NCBI RefSeq assembly: GCF_038002345.1
Contig: NZ_JBBOCJ010000001.1
Coordinates: 4,960,001 to 5,024,000, forward strand
Reading direction: 5' to 3'
DNA length: 64,000 nt
DNA from: Paenibacillus sp. FSL M7-0420
GTDB lineage: Bacteria > Bacillota > Bacilli > Paenibacillales > Paenibacillaceae
The translations under genes and the position numbers were made by a program. This document shows, piece after piece, positions 12,382 through 25,231 of this stretch (position 1 is the first letter of the stretch; the number at the start of each line of letters is the position of its first letter). The notes under the pieces are model-generated. The model ran no database searches. It saw only the letters and a list, made by a program, of their open reading frames with translations, and was not told where the DNA came from.

Positions 12382-12417
12382 ACCACCGTACATGCGGGTC
12401 CCACGTACGGCGGTTCC
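12382..12417 (-). ncRNA. Group II intron domain V
   Basis: On the minus strand, a 34-36 nt hairpin pairs CCGCCGTAC with GTACGGTGG; the CGC near its base fits the class C catalytic triad. Domain VI follows at once with a G/C-rich stem and an unpaired A candidate eight nt from the 3' end. Confidence 0.75.
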
Positions 12418-12423
12418 AAAAGG

Positions 12424-13815
12424 TTAACAAAGTTCCAGATAACGTGAAAGCAAACTTTTCAGCCCTTTCGCTTCCCAGTAGGAAGTGGGAAGGGCATTAT
12501 TTGTGTTCCGGGACATTTCCCATGCGCCTCGCCGCGAGTTTGCCATCCTAAAACATGCCCACTCCGGAACCCCTAGAGACCGGAGTTCACGTATTCGTGT
12601 GCGCACTCGTTTCCATTGTTTCCACAGACACATTCGCAGTCTTCTCCGAATCCTTTGGTCCAGTTTTTGGAGGTGCGTCTTCGCCGAGGCTAGACGGAAA
12701 TAACCGAGCCAACCCATTAGATAGCGGTTCAATCGGCTAATCCGTTCTTCCATTGAAATGGACCATGTTCTATGGGTTAGCTCTCGAATACTCTCTTTAC
12801 ATGCAATGAGGCTTTTCGGTGCTATTCGAATCGTTGCCTGCTTCTGGCTCAGGAAACTGAACCCTAAGAACTTTCGGTACCAAGGCCTTGCCACCGCACT
12901 TTTCTCCCGGTTCACTTTCAGTCTTAGCTTTCCTTCCACAAATCGGCTGACCGATTCCATGACCCGTTCGCCAGCTCTTTTACTCGCCACAAAGATATTA
13001 CAGTCGTCCGCGTAGCGTACAAACCGCAGTCCGCGTCCGCTCAATTCCTTATCCAGATCATCCAGTAGAATGTTTGCCAAAAGCGGACTGAGCGGACCGC
13101 CTTGGGGCGTTCCCTCCCGGCTACGCTCCAGCTCTCCGTCCACCATGACTCCGGCGTTTAGATACGCGCGAATCAGTGTCAGCACTCTTTTGTCTGTCAC
13201 TTTTCGCGCCACTCTTGCCATGAGCATGTCGTGATTTACCTCGTCAAAGAATTTCTTCAGATCCAAGTCCACGACCCATCTCAGACCCCTTTGGATATAT
13301 CTTTGGGCTTGTTTCACTGCGTCATGTTCACTCTTTCCCGGTCGAAAGCCGTAGCTGTACCACGAGAAGTGCGCGTCAAAAATCGGGTTCATAACTTGTA
13401 AAAGGGCTTGCTGGAGAAAGCGGTCCATAACGGTCGGGATGCCTAGCAGCCGTACACCGCCTCCGGGTTTGGGGATTTCTACCCGTTTGACTGGCGCAGG
13501 TCTATAGGTACACGCAAGAAGCTCGGCTTTCACCGATTCCCAATGTATTTTCAAGTAAGCCTGTAGATTCGCTACCGTTACATTGTCCACACCGGGAGCT
13601 CCTCCGTTTTGTACCACCCGTTTGTACGCGAGCCTGAGGTTATCTCCTTCAAGCATTCGCTCCAGCAAGTTGTTCTCTGCTTTGCGAGAGGAAGGGGCGA
13701 CTTGTGCCGACGAAGAACTCGGGGCTTGCGGCTCTTCGGGCGGCTTCAGCGCTTCTCTTTGCTGGCAGCTCTCTTGCGAGATATTCGGCTGTCTTTGCTC
13801 TTCATACGAACGCAT
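12424..13815 (-). CDS. Group II intron reverse transcriptase/maturase (class C)
   Basis: A 463-residue intron-encoded protein that assists splicing and retrohoming. Reverse transcriptase motifs are intact: IPKPGGGVRLLGIPTVMDR, YGFRPGKSEHDAV, VVDLDLKKFFDEVNHD, EGTPQGGPLSPLLANI and the catalytic RYADDCNIFV. A maturase domain follows (SRLNRYLMGWLGYFRLA). The C-terminus ends with EMSRNTNNALPTSYWEAKGL and has no H-N-H endonuclease domain, as expected for class C. Start ATG behind AGGAGAG. The N-terminal 50 residues are Gln/Ser-rich and low complexity. Confidence 0.93.
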   Translation of the reverse strand: MRSYEEQRQPNISQESCQQREALKPPEEPQAPSSSSAQVAPSSRKAENNLLERMLEGDNLRLAYKRVVQNGGAPGVDNVTVANLQAYLKIHWESVKAELLACTYRPAPVKRVEIPKPGGGVRLLGIPTVMDRFLQQALLQVMNPIFDAHFSWYSYGFRPGKSEHDAVKQAQRYIQRGLRWVVDLDLKKFFDEVNHDMLMARVARKVTDKRVLTLIRAYLNAGVMVDGELERSREGTPQGGPLSPLLANILLDDLDKELSGRGLRFVRYADDCNIFVASKRAGERVMESVSRFVEGKLRLKVNREKSAVARPWYRKFLGFSFLSQKQATIRIAPKSLIACKESIRELTHRTWSISMEERISRLNRYLMGWLGYFRLASAKTHLQKLDQRIRRRLRMCLWKQWKRVRTRIRELRSLGVPEWACFRMANSRRGAWEMSRNTNNALPTSYWEAKGLKSLLSRYLELC

Positions 13816-14224
13816 CAGTTTCCTCTCTCCTTTCGGTTCAGCCCTTCTGTAAGCTGTTGCGACAGTTTACGTACTATGGCCTCTGCTGACTCCTGCTGGT
13901 TCAGCGCAGCCTCTCGGCTACGATTACAAGTTTTTTTCATGCATTTCCGGCAGGCCTCCCCAGATAAGAACGCCATCTTTCCGCCCGCGACCACTGGAGT
14001 TTACCGCGTCAATCCTTGGCGGCTTTGGATTTTATCATGATTTGGTGACTCATCCTACTGATACAGCCTCAAATCCAGTTCGTGTACCTTGGCCCGTACT
14101 TTTGCCTCCGGCTTCCTTCAGATTCCATCTCGCGATGGACACCTTTGCCCTTGGCTAACGGTAGGCGCTCGTCAGCTCCCGTTCAGGACTTTCACCCTAG
14201 AGATGACGCCTATGCTGGGCGTAC

Positions 14225-16022
<1,798 letters not shown>

Positions 16023-16240
16023 TCCTCCCATGTAAAAAATATAAGAGACAACGACAGAAGTAATCAAACTTCTCCAGCTGTCTCTTTTTGTTATACATAC
16101 ACTGGTTAAAGTAACTTCTGCCCTTAACTCTGCACCGAATCGTGAAGCCTGAATAGGCTTATATAAATCATTAATTATGCTGTTGACTCAGCATGTATCC
16201 TGAAAAAAATCCAAATATACAGACAGGAAGTGATAAAGGA
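16023..16240 (+). repeat. Conserved A-B intergenic cassette spacer, copy 2
   Basis: 218 bp, the same length as 9026-9243 and highly similar to it, including the terminator and the region leading to the type-B ribosome site. Confidence 0.75.
16044..16090 (+). terminator. Terminator after collagen-like gene A2
   Basis: AGAGACAACGACAGAAG pairs with CTTCTCCAGCTGTCTCT, followed by TTTTG. Confidence 0.75.
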
Positions 16241-17611
<1,371 letters not shown>

Positions 17612-17658
17612 CCGAAATTGGATTTATTACTTGTTCAATTGTATATTTTTACACCGGC

Positions 17659-17708
17659 GCTCTTACTCGGCAGAAAATTCCACTTTCTACCGAGTACGGG
17701 CTTTTTTA
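17659..17708 (+). terminator. Terminator after collagen-like gene B2
   Basis: GCTCTTACTCGG...CCGAGTACGGGC hairpin followed by TTTTTTAT. Confidence 0.85.
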
Positions 17709-17833
17709 TTTGTTTTAAAACAGAAATCTGCTCATACAATATACCTTGCCATTTCACCGCAAACTAACTACAATACACTTATTACAAGTCTTTTAATAAC
17801 ATCATTAGAATTATCCGGAAGGAGAACCCCGCT

Positions 17834-18865
17834 ATGGCCCAGCCGTCTCATAACACACAACTGGTCAAGAAAATCAACGTAGAGCTGGTGAAAAATGCGT
17901 TGCGCACCTCCGGCACCGGCACCAAAGCATCCGTCGCAGGACAGACACGGCTAAGCGTGGCTACCTGTGGCACCATTCTGAATGAACTGGTCCAGACCGG
18001 TGAAATTCTGGAGCTGGGCTGGGAGGAATCCAGCGGCGGCAGACCGGCAAGGAAATATCAGTTCAATGCAGATTACTCTTCTATTATCTGTATGATTGTG
18101 CGTGCAGAGGGCGGCCGGCAATCCATTACCTGTGCGCTTGCCAATCTGAACGGTGAAATCATAGAGGAAGCCGTTAAGGATTATGACGAGATTACTCCAG
18201 ATACCCTCGGAGAGTGGCTGGATGAGATGATTGCGGACCGTCTGAATGTGCAGGCAATCGGCATCGGCATTCCGGGGGTAGTACAGCAGGACCGGATAGG
18301 AATCTGCGATGTCCCCGCGCTTGCAGAGCAGCCGCTCGGACTTTTTCTGAAGGAACGCTATGAAGAGGTAGAGATCATCATTGAGAATGATATGAATCTG
18401 ACGGTGTACGGCTTGTACCAGAAGCTTCTCCTGGACGAAGAGAGTCATTTTGCCGTGCTGACCTTCCCCAAGAATCATTACCCGGGGGCCGGCTTCATGG
18501 TGAACGGACGTTTGCTTAACGGCAACAGCTTTTTTAGCGGCGAGGTCTCTTACCTGCCTTACGGTATCCCCCGAGAAGAACAGCTTCGGCTGCTCCAGGG
18601 TGCAGGCGATCCCAGCAAGCTGGCCGTACATGCACTGGTGTCGATCATCAGCATCATCAACCCGTCCACCATTGTTATCACAGGCGATAATATCTTGCCG
18701 GAGATGCTGGAAGATCTGCGCAGCGGATGCCTGGACATTATTCCGCCCGAACATATGCCTGAGCTTATTATTCAGCGGGATACCCGGCAAGAGTACATGA
18801 GCGGACTAATTACCACAACCACGGAAAGCCTGAATTACCGGTTCCACCTGGTTGAACGAAAGTAA
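17834..18865 (+). CDS. ROK family transcriptional regulator
   Basis: A 343-residue protein with an N-terminal winged helix-turn-helix (LVKNALRTSGTGTKASVAGQ, LSVATCGTILNELVQ) and a C-terminal ROK sugar-kinase-like domain (VQAIGIGIPGVVQ, IENDMNLTVYGLY). The usual zinc-binding cysteine cluster of ROK proteins is not obvious. Members of this XylR/NagC-like family repress sugar genes. It sits 39 bp upstream of an MFS transporter on the same strand, its probable target or partner. ATG start behind GGAAGGAG. Confidence 0.85.
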   Translation: MAQPSHNTQLVKKINVELVKNALRTSGTGTKASVAGQTRLSVATCGTILNELVQTGEILELGWEESSGGRPARKYQFNADYSSIICMIVRAEGGRQSITCALANLNGEIIEEAVKDYDEITPDTLGEWLDEMIADRLNVQAIGIGIPGVVQQDRIGICDVPALAEQPLGLFLKERYEEVEIIIENDMNLTVYGLYQKLLLDEESHFAVLTFPKNHYPGAGFMVNGRLLNGNSFFSGEVSYLPYGIPREEQLRLLQGAGDPSKLAVHALVSIISIINPSTIVITGDNILPEMLEDLRSGCLDIIPPEHMPELIIQRDTRQEYMSGLITTTTESLNYRFHLVERK

Positions 18866-18904
18866 GACAAATCTATTTTATTATCATCCAGGAGGCTATT
18901 TACT

Positions 18905-20167
18905 ATGAAAGCTCAATCCGGCAATTCCGCCAGCGCACCAGGCAACAAACGTAACACCGTCTATATCATGCAGCTCGTGACAATCTTTCTGGGCTTTGTC
19001 GTCTTTGGCATCTCAGAGAATATCAAAGGGCCCGCCATTCCGCGGATTCAGCTCTCGTTCAATCTGGATGAAGGCCAGCTCGGCACCCTGCTCTCGCTGA
19101 ACGCGCTGGGTTATCTGATCGCCTGCTCCTTCACCGCTGTGCTTGTCCGCAAATGGGGGATCAAGGCGGTCACTATTATTTCGTTCGCCTCGATGGTGAT
19201 CTCGGGCGTGCTGATCTTCCTGTCGCACAGCTATCCGCTGTTTGCCTCCTCTTACTTCCTGATGTACATAGGGAACGGGATGCTTGAGATTGGGCTGGCG
19301 ATTCTGGGGGCACGTATTTTCGTCAAAAACACGGGGATGATGATGAACTTATCCCACTTCTTCTATGGATTAAGCTCAACCGTGGCGCCGCTGCTCGCTA
19401 CCGGAGTCATGTCGATGAGCGTGTTTGGACATCTGCTGGACTGGCGGGGGATGTATCTGGTCATGCTGTCGCTCTGTCTGCTGCCGATTCTCTCGGCGCT
19501 GCGCAGCACATTTCCCGGAGATGATCTTCCGCAGGAGGACCGCACCTCCTTCCGCACTCTGACGCGTGATCCTGCACTCTGGATGATGGTGATGATTCTG
19601 TCCTTCGGCGTGGTCTCGGAGCTGGCAGTGGGCGGCTGGCTGGTTAACTTTCTGGAAAAAGCCTATGCCTGGGACACCATCCGGGCTTCCGGCCTGCTCT
19701 CTGCTTTCTTCCTTGTATTCTCTCTCGGGCGGCTCGTGCTCGGCGCACTGACGGACCGAATCGGCTTCGTCCTCTCGCTGATCATCTTCTCCTGCTTCTC
19801 GGCGGTCTGTACCTTCACCGCCTTGGCAGGCGGGGAACGTCTCGCCTTCCTGTTCGCATTGTCCGGGGCGGGAATCGCTATTATCTATCCCACCGTTATG
19901 GCCTTCATCGCCCGCCGGTACCCGAACGGAAGCGACACCGCCATTACCTTCGTCGTGACCCTGATGGGCCTCGGCAGCGTCATCGGCAACTACATTATCG
20001 GCTGGGTCATTGAGGCCGTCAAAGCATTTTACGGCTCCACTACTGAGCTCGGCCTGCTGCGCGGACTCCAGGCGGGGTACGGGTTCATCGGCTTATGCGC
20101 CGCCGTCTGTTCCCTGTCGGGCATCTTGCTGTATGTGTATTTGAAGCGGCGGCGGGAATTGATCTGA
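18905..20167 (+). CDS. MFS transporter, FucP/sugar-permease-like
   Basis: A 420-residue membrane protein with about 12 hydrophobic segments. It has the N-terminal GFVVFGISENIKGPAIP region, an MFS loop-type VLVRKWGIKAV motif and the second-half GRLVLGALTDRIG motif. It shares an apparent operon with the ROK regulator (start 39 bp after its stop, AGGAGG upstream), so a carbohydrate substrate is likely but not identifiable. The gene pair is inserted between collagen-like genes. Confidence 0.85.
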   Translation: MKAQSGNSASAPGNKRNTVYIMQLVTIFLGFVVFGISENIKGPAIPRIQLSFNLDEGQLGTLLSLNALGYLIACSFTAVLVRKWGIKAVTIISFASMVISGVLIFLSHSYPLFASSYFLMYIGNGMLEIGLAILGARIFVKNTGMMMNLSHFFYGLSSTVAPLLATGVMSMSVFGHLLDWRGMYLVMLSLCLLPILSALRSTFPGDDLPQEDRTSFRTLTRDPALWMMVMILSFGVVSELAVGGWLVNFLEKAYAWDTIRASGLLSAFFLVFSLGRLVLGALTDRIGFVLSLIIFSCFSAVCTFTALAGGERLAFLFALSGAGIAIIYPTVMAFIARRYPNGSDTAITFVVTLMGLGSVIGNYIIGWVIEAVKAFYGSTTELGLLRGLQAGYGFIGLCAAVCSLSGILLYVYLKRRRELI

Positions 20168-20217
20168 GAGATTGGAATAAGCCTCATCCGCTATAGTATT
20201 TAATCTCTTTATGTCTT

Positions 20218-20259
20218 GGTTACCGTTAAAATCGATAACCGCAGCGCGAGCTCGGCTTA
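20218..20259 (+). pseudogene. Remnant of a type-B collagen-like gene
   Basis: A 42-bp fragment, GGTTACCGTTAAAATCGATAA and onward, closely matches the part of type-B genes that encodes QVTVKIxNRS (compare 20508-20545). Nothing else of that gene is left. Directly after it comes a diverged copy of the type-B upstream region that leads into the intact gene at 20436, suggesting deletion of an extra copy. Confidence 0.65.
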
Positions 20260-20435
20260 CTGAAATGGAATCGACCTCTAAATCCGCACCAAACCGGAGA
20301 ATCCGAATATTACTATAGTAATCATTAAGTATGCTGCTGACTGGAGTGTTTCCGTTTATGTGTGCAGACTCGGCATACAATACCGGGCGCATACTTGAAC
20401 GAAATCTAAGTATACGGATAGGAAGTGACCCAATA

Positions 20436-21563
20436 ATGGCCTTTTTATCAACTGGACCGATCGAAAATAACCCGGTTAACGGAGTGAGGCCTACTCAGCA
20501 GGTTACCGTTAAAATTGATAACCGCAGCGTTGATTCGGCTTCCTCAGTATCCATTCAAGGGTATTATCTAAACGCGGGAACAAGAGTCCTGTACGTTAGC
20601 GAAGTCGTCCAAATTGCAACAAATCAAGTCATTACGAAGAATTATTACGCTGATTTTAATGGTTTTGAATTTATCTTTGTTACACCTGCATATATGACTG
20701 AATTGAGCGATTTCGTTCAAATCTCGGTGTGGGGCAAGAGCAGTACAGGTCAACTGGTAACCGCACACCGGTTGGTGTCTGAAGAACTGCTTGGAGAACA
20801 TAACGGTGGAGGGAAAGGGCCGACTGGAGTGACAGGACCGACTGGTCCAGGGGGAGGGGCTACAGGGCCTACCGGAGTGACAGGACCGACTGGTCCAGGA
20901 GAAGGGGCTACAGGGCCTACCGGAGTGACAGGACCGACTGGTCCAGGAGAAGGGGCTACAGGGCCTACCGGAGTGACGGGACCGACTGGTCCAGGAGAAG
21001 GGGCTACAGGGCCTACCGGAGTGACGGGAGTCACTGGAGCTAGTGGAGCTACTGGAGCTACTGGCGTTACTGGCGTTACTGGAATCACAGGGCCTAATAT
21101 ATTGGCCACTCATGGACAATTTGTACCGGTCAATAACACAACAGTAACTAATAACGTCACGCTTAATATCCCGTTCATTACAGTATTTGCTCAGGGGATT
21201 ACCCTTGGAGGTACCGGTGGTAATCAAAGTATAGTGATACCGGAAACAGGCATTTATTTTGTTGCCTACACCATTCGATTGTACATTAGTGATACCTCTG
21301 CAAGCGCCGATATTATAAGTATTGTACCTACCTTGAACGGTAATATTACTCCCTTCCCCTCCTATCTGTATAAAGCAGATGGAGGAACTCCTGGACCTGG
21401 CGGCCTGGCGCTGGCGGCCAGTGGTCTGATAAATGTAACCACGGTAGACTCAGAGCTTATTTTCCCAGTCTTAGCACAAGGAACTACGGGGTTAAACTTG
21501 CAAATCACAGGACAATCTAGCTCTAACACTTATAGTAATGTAAGCATATTTAAAATTTCTTAA
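20436..21563 (+). CDS. Collagen-like protein, third type-B copy
   Basis: Predicted 375 residues. Residues 1-127 are the type-B domain, more diverged than in the other two ([23 protein letters not shown]). A short stalk of four [16 protein letters not shown] units plus GVTG variants spans about 128-220. The head (221-375) starts [15 protein letters not shown], contains [15 protein letters not shown] and ends SNVSIFKIS, close to BclA-type heads. ATG 20436 aligns with the other type-B starts; ATG 20331 is an in-frame extension without support. It is unpaired with any type-A gene. Confidence 0.83.
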   Translation: MAFLSTGPIENNPVNGVRPTQQVTVKIDNRSVDSASSVSIQGYYLNAGTRVLYVSEVVQIATNQVITKNYYADFNGFEFIFVTPAYMTELSDFVQISVWGKSSTGQLVTAHRLVSEELLGEHNGGGKGPTGVTGPTGPGGGATGPTGVTGPTGPGEGATGPTGVTGPTGPGEGATGPTGVTGPTGPGEGATGPTGVTGVTGASGATGATGVTGVTGITGPNILATHGQFVPVNNTTVTNNVTLNIPFITVFAQGITLGGTGGNQSIVIPETGIYFVAYTIRLYISDTSASADIISIVPTLNGNITPFPSYLYKADGGTPGPGGLALAASGLINVTTVDSELIFPVLAQGTTGLNLQITGQSSSNTYSNVSIFKIS

Positions 21564-21586
21564 ATATAGAGCTAGAAAAAGAGCAC

Positions 21587-21640
21587 AAGCAGGATGCCCA
21601 GTATGCGATTGAATGATCGCAAAGGCGCCCTGCTTTTTAA
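21587..21640 (+). terminator. Terminator after the third type-B gene
   Basis: AAGCAGGATGCC and GGCGCCCTGCTTTTT can pair across an inner loop containing a second small hairpin (TGCGATTGAATGATCGCA). Confidence 0.75.
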
Positions 21641-21822
21641 TAATCATGAAGCCAACCGTGCCCTTGAGGCTAATGTATGCGGGAGACATCCTATTCGATT
21701 TTTCTCATACAATGGGCCGTTCGCCTTCCCGAAGGGGGGCCAAGAGGCTGGAAAAACACCAAAGTTAAAATAGGCATGGCGCTTAGACCTGACAGTGTTA
21801 TTTTCACGCCCATGACTGCCTC

Positions 21823-22503
21823 TTACAAATACCCTTTAAGATTGTTGAGCACCACCGCATACCCGTTAGCATACATGTGGACACCGTCCATCGTGTATGC
21901 TTCTTTCAAATTCCCTTCAGCATCCATCAGCCCCTCATTGACATTAATGAACTCATAACCGTGCTTCATCGCCAGTTCCTCCACAGCCCGGTTCGCTTCC
22001 AGCAGCGCCGCATTGGTTCTCGTTCTGAAGTAGTTCTCACGCATCTCCTCGTCCATTCCGGGGAATTCAGCCTTGGCATTCACCGGATAATACGCCATAA
22101 CATACACCTTGCACTCCGGCAGCCTGGCCCCGATCCGGGTCAGAATTTCATTGTAATTCGCAAGCAGCTTCCTGAGCTCATATTCACCATCCGCTGAACT
22201 GATGTCGTTGGTGCCGATATTAATGAACAGCTTCGAAGGCGCAAGCTCCAGCACACAGACCTCCAGCGCTTCGAGCAATTCCCGGGTCACATAGCCCGCA
22301 ATCCCGCGGTTATAGATAACCGTCTGCTTCTCCAGCGTCTGCTGCAATTCATTCACCGGAAAAAACTCCATCAGCGAGGAGCCCGCCAGTACGGTCTGCC
22401 CTTTTCGCGCCAAGGTGTTCAGGATGCTGTACTTCTTCACCTTTTCTGCTTTCTCCTCTTGCATTTGCTTCTCCCACATTGCGTCAAGCTCTTCCTCAGT
22501 CAA
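21823..22503 (-). CDS. SGNH/GDSL hydrolase
   Basis: A 226-residue probable esterase or acetyl-hydrolase of the GDSL/SGNH superfamily. Catalytic blocks are visible: Ser in VLAGSSLMEFFP, Gly in NRGIAGYVTRELL, Asn in NIGTNDISS and the Asp-x-x-His pair in MDGVHMYANGY. There is no signal peptide, so it is probably cytoplasmic. TTG start behind GGAGGAG. It is monocistronic and convergent with the collagen-like gene. Confidence 0.88.
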   Translation of the reverse strand: MTEEELDAMWEKQMQEEKAEKVKKYSILNTLARKGQTVLAGSSLMEFFPVNELQQTLEKQTVIYNRGIAGYVTRELLEALEVCVLELAPSKLFINIGTNDISSADGEYELRKLLANYNEILTRIGARLPECKVYVMAYYPVNAKAEFPGMDEEMRENYFRTRTNAALLEANRAVEELAMKHGYEFINVNEGLMDAEGNLKEAYTMDGVHMYANGYAVVLNNLKGYL

Positions 22504-22759
22504 GCTAATCTCCTCCGTTTCTGCTGCTCTACTCTATTGTACTCTGCTACTCTACTATTGTTCTACTCCATAACTAAACCTGCAACTCGCTCCAAATTGT
22601 GTCAGAAATATGGAAATTGATCTTCATGTAAGGTTTATGTTCTATGCACACGTGTTCCGTTATATGTTAGATATCGGGTGCGGTCAGAGGTGCACATCTG
22701 GCTGGTTTGCCCGCAAGGTGCCGGTACGCCGGACCTCAATTCTACAGTTGAAGGGCGGA

Positions 22760-23443
22760 ATGTTTTTGAAAAAGGTAGTTGGCTTGCTCCTGTCGGTTGC
22801 ACTGTTGTCTTCGTTCTATGTTGCCAGTCCCCCCGAGGTATCAGCCGCATCGCCAATTGTGGTGAATTCGACGATTGTAGTGAAGGCCGGGGAGACGTAT
22901 AACGGCAACGGCCAGACGTTCGTCGCCAATCCGAGTACGCTTGGAGACGGCAGCCAGGCAGAGAACCAGAAGCCCATCTTCCGGCTGGAAAAGAATGCTA
23001 CACTCAAAAATGTAATTATCGGCGCTCCCGGCGCAGACGGGGTGCACTGTTACGGCAACGCTACCATCTCCAATGTGACCTGGCAGGATGTCGGCGAGGA
23101 TGCCCTGACCCTGAAGGCCTCCGGCACCGTCAATATTACAGGCGGAGGTGCGTACAAAGCCTACGATAAAGTGTTTCAGGCGAACGCTGCGGGCACCATT
23201 AACATTAAGAATTTCAGAGCCGACGATATCGGCAAGCTGGCCCGCCAGAACGGCGGCACCTCCTATGCCGTGAACTTCACCCTGGACAATTCGGACATCT
23301 CGAACGTCAAGGATTCCATCTTCCGCACAGACAGCAGCAGCAGCGCCGCCCGAATCACCAATACCCGCTACCGCAATGTGCCAACCCTGTTCAAGGGTTT
23401 TGCCTCGGGCAAGACCAGCCAATCGGGCAACACGCAATATTAA
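22760..23443 (+). CDS. Secreted pectate lyase, PL3-like
   Basis: Cleaves polygalacturonate by beta-elimination outside the cell, in agreement with the family. The product has a signal peptide ([16 protein letters not shown], cleavage near VSAASP) and a short right-handed beta-helix body of about 200 residues with [27 protein letters not shown] and [14 protein letters not shown] motifs typical of PL3. ATG 22760 is only two nt from AAGGGCGG; the in-frame TTG at 22766 has better spacing and may be the true start. Isolated gene followed by a terminator. Confidence 0.87.
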   Translation: MFLKKVVGLLLSVALLSSFYVASPPEVSAASPIVVNSTIVVKAGETYNGNGQTFVANPSTLGDGSQAENQKPIFRLEKNATLKNVIIGAPGADGVHCYGNATISNVTWQDVGEDALTLKASGTVNITGGGAYKAYDKVFQANAAGTINIKNFRADDIGKLARQNGGTSYAVNFTLDNSDISNVKDSIFRTDSSSSAARITNTRYRNVPTLFKGFASGKTSQSGNTQY

Positions 23444-23514
23444 GGTAAAACAAGGTCAGAGAAGCTAGTGTGAATACACCAGTCTGATGCCCGCAACATA
23501 CCGCCGTTAACAGT

Positions 23515-23557
23515 AACCGCCTCCATTTCCGGCTCCGCCGGGATGGAGGCGGTTTCA
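23515..23557 (+). terminator. Terminator after pectate lyase gene
   Basis: AACCGCCTCCAT...ATGGAGGCGGTT perfect 12-bp stem followed by TCAGTT; the T run is poor. Confidence 0.7.
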
Positions 23558-23649
23558 GTTCAGACGGACGGCCAAGCACACATGAACACGATAATCTCCG
23601 GGATGGAGAATTGGATTTATTTTGGACACATCTGCCCCTCTCAACTCTA

Positions 23650-23679
23650 TCGACATGAACTCACATGATATGTTATTAT
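23650..23679 (+). promoter_or_regulatory. Candidate sigma-A promoter of amino acid ABC operon
   Basis: TCGACA, 18-bp spacer, TATTAT, ending about 70 bp before the substrate-binding protein start. Nothing else coding is seen in 23444-23750. Confidence 0.4.
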
Positions 23680-23750
23680 GATACACTGATAACGTATTAA
23701 CGAACTAAAGCAACCGATGCGGCAGGCAATCTACTAGGGGGATTAGAGAG

Positions 23751-24527
23751 ATGAAGAGACAGGGAATATGGGTTCTATTAACCATCATGGCTATTGTACT
23801 AATTACAGGCTGCTCAGGCTCCGGTTCAGGCGGCAAGGACGGCAAGCTGGTGATCGGCATAGATGACAAGTTCGCCCCGATGGGCTTCCGGGATGACAAC
23901 AATGAGCTTGTCGGCTTTGATATTGACTATGCGAAGGCAGCTGCCAAGAAGATGGGCAAAGAGGTGACCTTCCAGCCGATTGACTGGTCCGCCAAGGAAT
24001 CCGAGCTGAACAGCGGGCGCATCGATATGATCTGGAACGGATACACCATCACGGACGAGCGCAAGGAGAAGGTGCTGTTCACCAAGCCTTATCTGGAGAA
24101 TAGCCAGGTGGTAGTTGTGCTGGCGGGTTCATCGCTGGCAGCGCTTAAGGATCTGGCCGGCACAGAGGTCGGACTGCAAAGCCTCTCCTCTGCCGCAGAT
24201 GCCCTGGATGCCAGTCCGATCAAAGCCGAGCTTAAGGACGTGACCGAATACCCCGACAATGTGCTGGCGCTGACTGACCTGAAATCGGGCCGCCTGGACG
24301 GGGTGGTCATTGATGAGGTTGTCGCCAGATACTACATAGCCAAGGAGCCGGATACGTATAAGCTGATGGAAGAATCACTGGCTCCTGAGCAATATGGTAT
24401 TGGAATCAAGAAGGGCAATGATGAGCTGCTGAAAGAGCTGCAGAAGGCGCTGGACGAGCTGAACAGTGACGGAACCGCCGCTGAGATCTCAACCAAGTGG
24501 TTCGGAGAGAACAAGGTATTGAACTAG
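23751..24527 (+). CDS. Polar amino acid ABC transporter, substrate-binding lipoprotein
   Basis: A 258-residue periplasmic-binding-protein family 3 lipoprotein. The signal peptide ends in the lipobox LITGCSG (Cys near residue 21), followed by a Ser/Gly linker. Family 3 features include FAPMGFRDDNNELVGFDIDY and WNGYTITDERKEKVLF. It captures an amino acid (the cystine/glutamine/arginine class) and delivers it to the permease encoded next. ATG start behind AGGGGG. First gene of a three-gene operon. Confidence 0.92.
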   Translation: MKRQGIWVLLTIMAIVLITGCSGSGSGGKDGKLVIGIDDKFAPMGFRDDNNELVGFDIDYAKAAAKKMGKEVTFQPIDWSAKESELNSGRIDMIWNGYTITDERKEKVLFTKPYLENSQVVVVLAGSSLAALKDLAGTEVGLQSLSSAADALDASPIKAELKDVTEYPDNVLALTDLKSGRLDGVVIDEVVARYYIAKEPDTYKLMEESLAPEQYGIGIKKGNDELLKELQKALDELNSDGTAAEISTKWFGENKVLN

Positions 24528-24556
24528 AAGCTATCGTTTAGGAGCCGGTTGAAGAC

Positions 24557-25216
24557 ATGGATATCGATTATATTATTAGAATTTCCGGACCGATGCTGGA
24601 AGGCGCCCGGACCACGGTGCTGCTGTTCCTGATCGTGATCGTGCTGTCCATTCCGCTCGGGATGGTGGTCACTCTGATGGCCAAAAGCACGCTAAAGCCG
24701 CTGTCCTGGATCGCACACGCTTATATTTACGTCATGCGCGGAACGCCGCTCTTGCTGCAATTGTTCTTCTTCTGCTTCGGTTTGCCGCAGATTCCCGTAA
24801 TTGGGCAATATCTGGTTATGGACCGCTTCGTGGCGGCCAGCCTGGGCTTTATTCTGAATTACGGCGCTTATTTCGCCGAGATCTTCCGGGGCGGGCTGCT
24901 CTCGATCGATAAAGGCCAGCATGAAGCAGCCAAGGTGCTCGGCTTAAGCCGGTGGCAGACGCTGCGCAAGGTCATTCTGGCCCAGATGTTCCGGGTGGCG
25001 CTGCCTGCGGTTGCCAATGAGTCTATTACGCTGGTCAAGGATACCGCTCTGCTGTATGCCGTGGCGGTGCCTGAGTTGCTGAATTTCGCCAAGACGGCGG
25101 TGAACCGTGATTTTACCGTCACTCCTTTTGTCGTAGCGGGCGTTATTTATCTGCTGATGACCCTGGTGCTGACACTATTCTTTAAGCTGCTGGAGAGACG
25201 TTTCAAATTTGAGTAG
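24557..25216 (+). CDS. Polar amino acid ABC transporter, permease
   Basis: A 219-residue inner-membrane permease of the HisM/GlnP type with about five transmembrane segments. YVMRGTPLLLQLFFF and the ATPase-coupling EAAKVLGLSRWQTLRKVILAQ loop are present. ATG start behind GGAG, 29 bp after the binding-protein gene. It likely works as a homodimer because no second permease gene is present. Confidence 0.93.
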   Translation: MDIDYIIRISGPMLEGARTTVLLFLIVIVLSIPLGMVVTLMAKSTLKPLSWIAHAYIYVMRGTPLLLQLFFFCFGLPQIPVIGQYLVMDRFVAASLGFILNYGAYFAEIFRGGLLSIDKGQHEAAKVLGLSRWQTLRKVILAQMFRVALPAVANESITLVKDTALLYAVAVPELLNFAKTAVNRDFTVTPFVVAGVIYLLMTLVLTLFFKLLERRFKFE

Positions 25217-25231
25217 AAGGGCTGTTTGGCT

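Larger units (their letters stand above)
12344..14224 (-). mobile_element. Group IIC intron, apparently complete
   Basis: An 1,881-bp element read on the minus strand. The 5' end is GTACGCCCAGCATAGG, a close variant of GTGCGCCCAG. The ribozyme core contains AGGGTGAAAGTCC and AGCCGGAGGCAAAAGTACGG. The maturase gene is followed by a domain V-like hairpin (12382-12417) with a CGC triad, and a domain VI hairpin (12347-12379) ending CCTACTCGAT. The 5' exon is a terminator stem-loop (14231-14262) plus AACTTT, the target type known for class C introns. Boundaries were inferred by comparing with the empty terminator copy at 6655 and are good to a few bases. Confidence 0.88.

Noticed and set aside
12485..13889. 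Plus-strand frames opposite the intron reverse transcriptase
   Set aside because: They are antisense to an intact maturase with all motifs and have no support of their own.
22610..22760. N-terminal extension of the pectate lyase frame
   Set aside because: The extension would bury the signal peptide and lacks a ribosome site; the start at 22760/22766 places the signal peptide at the N-terminus.
23580..23750. Possible riboswitch (SAM or lysine type) before the amino acid ABC operon
   Set aside because: I could not find paired stems with conserved cores or a terminator/antiterminator; only a modest promoter-like sequence is visible.
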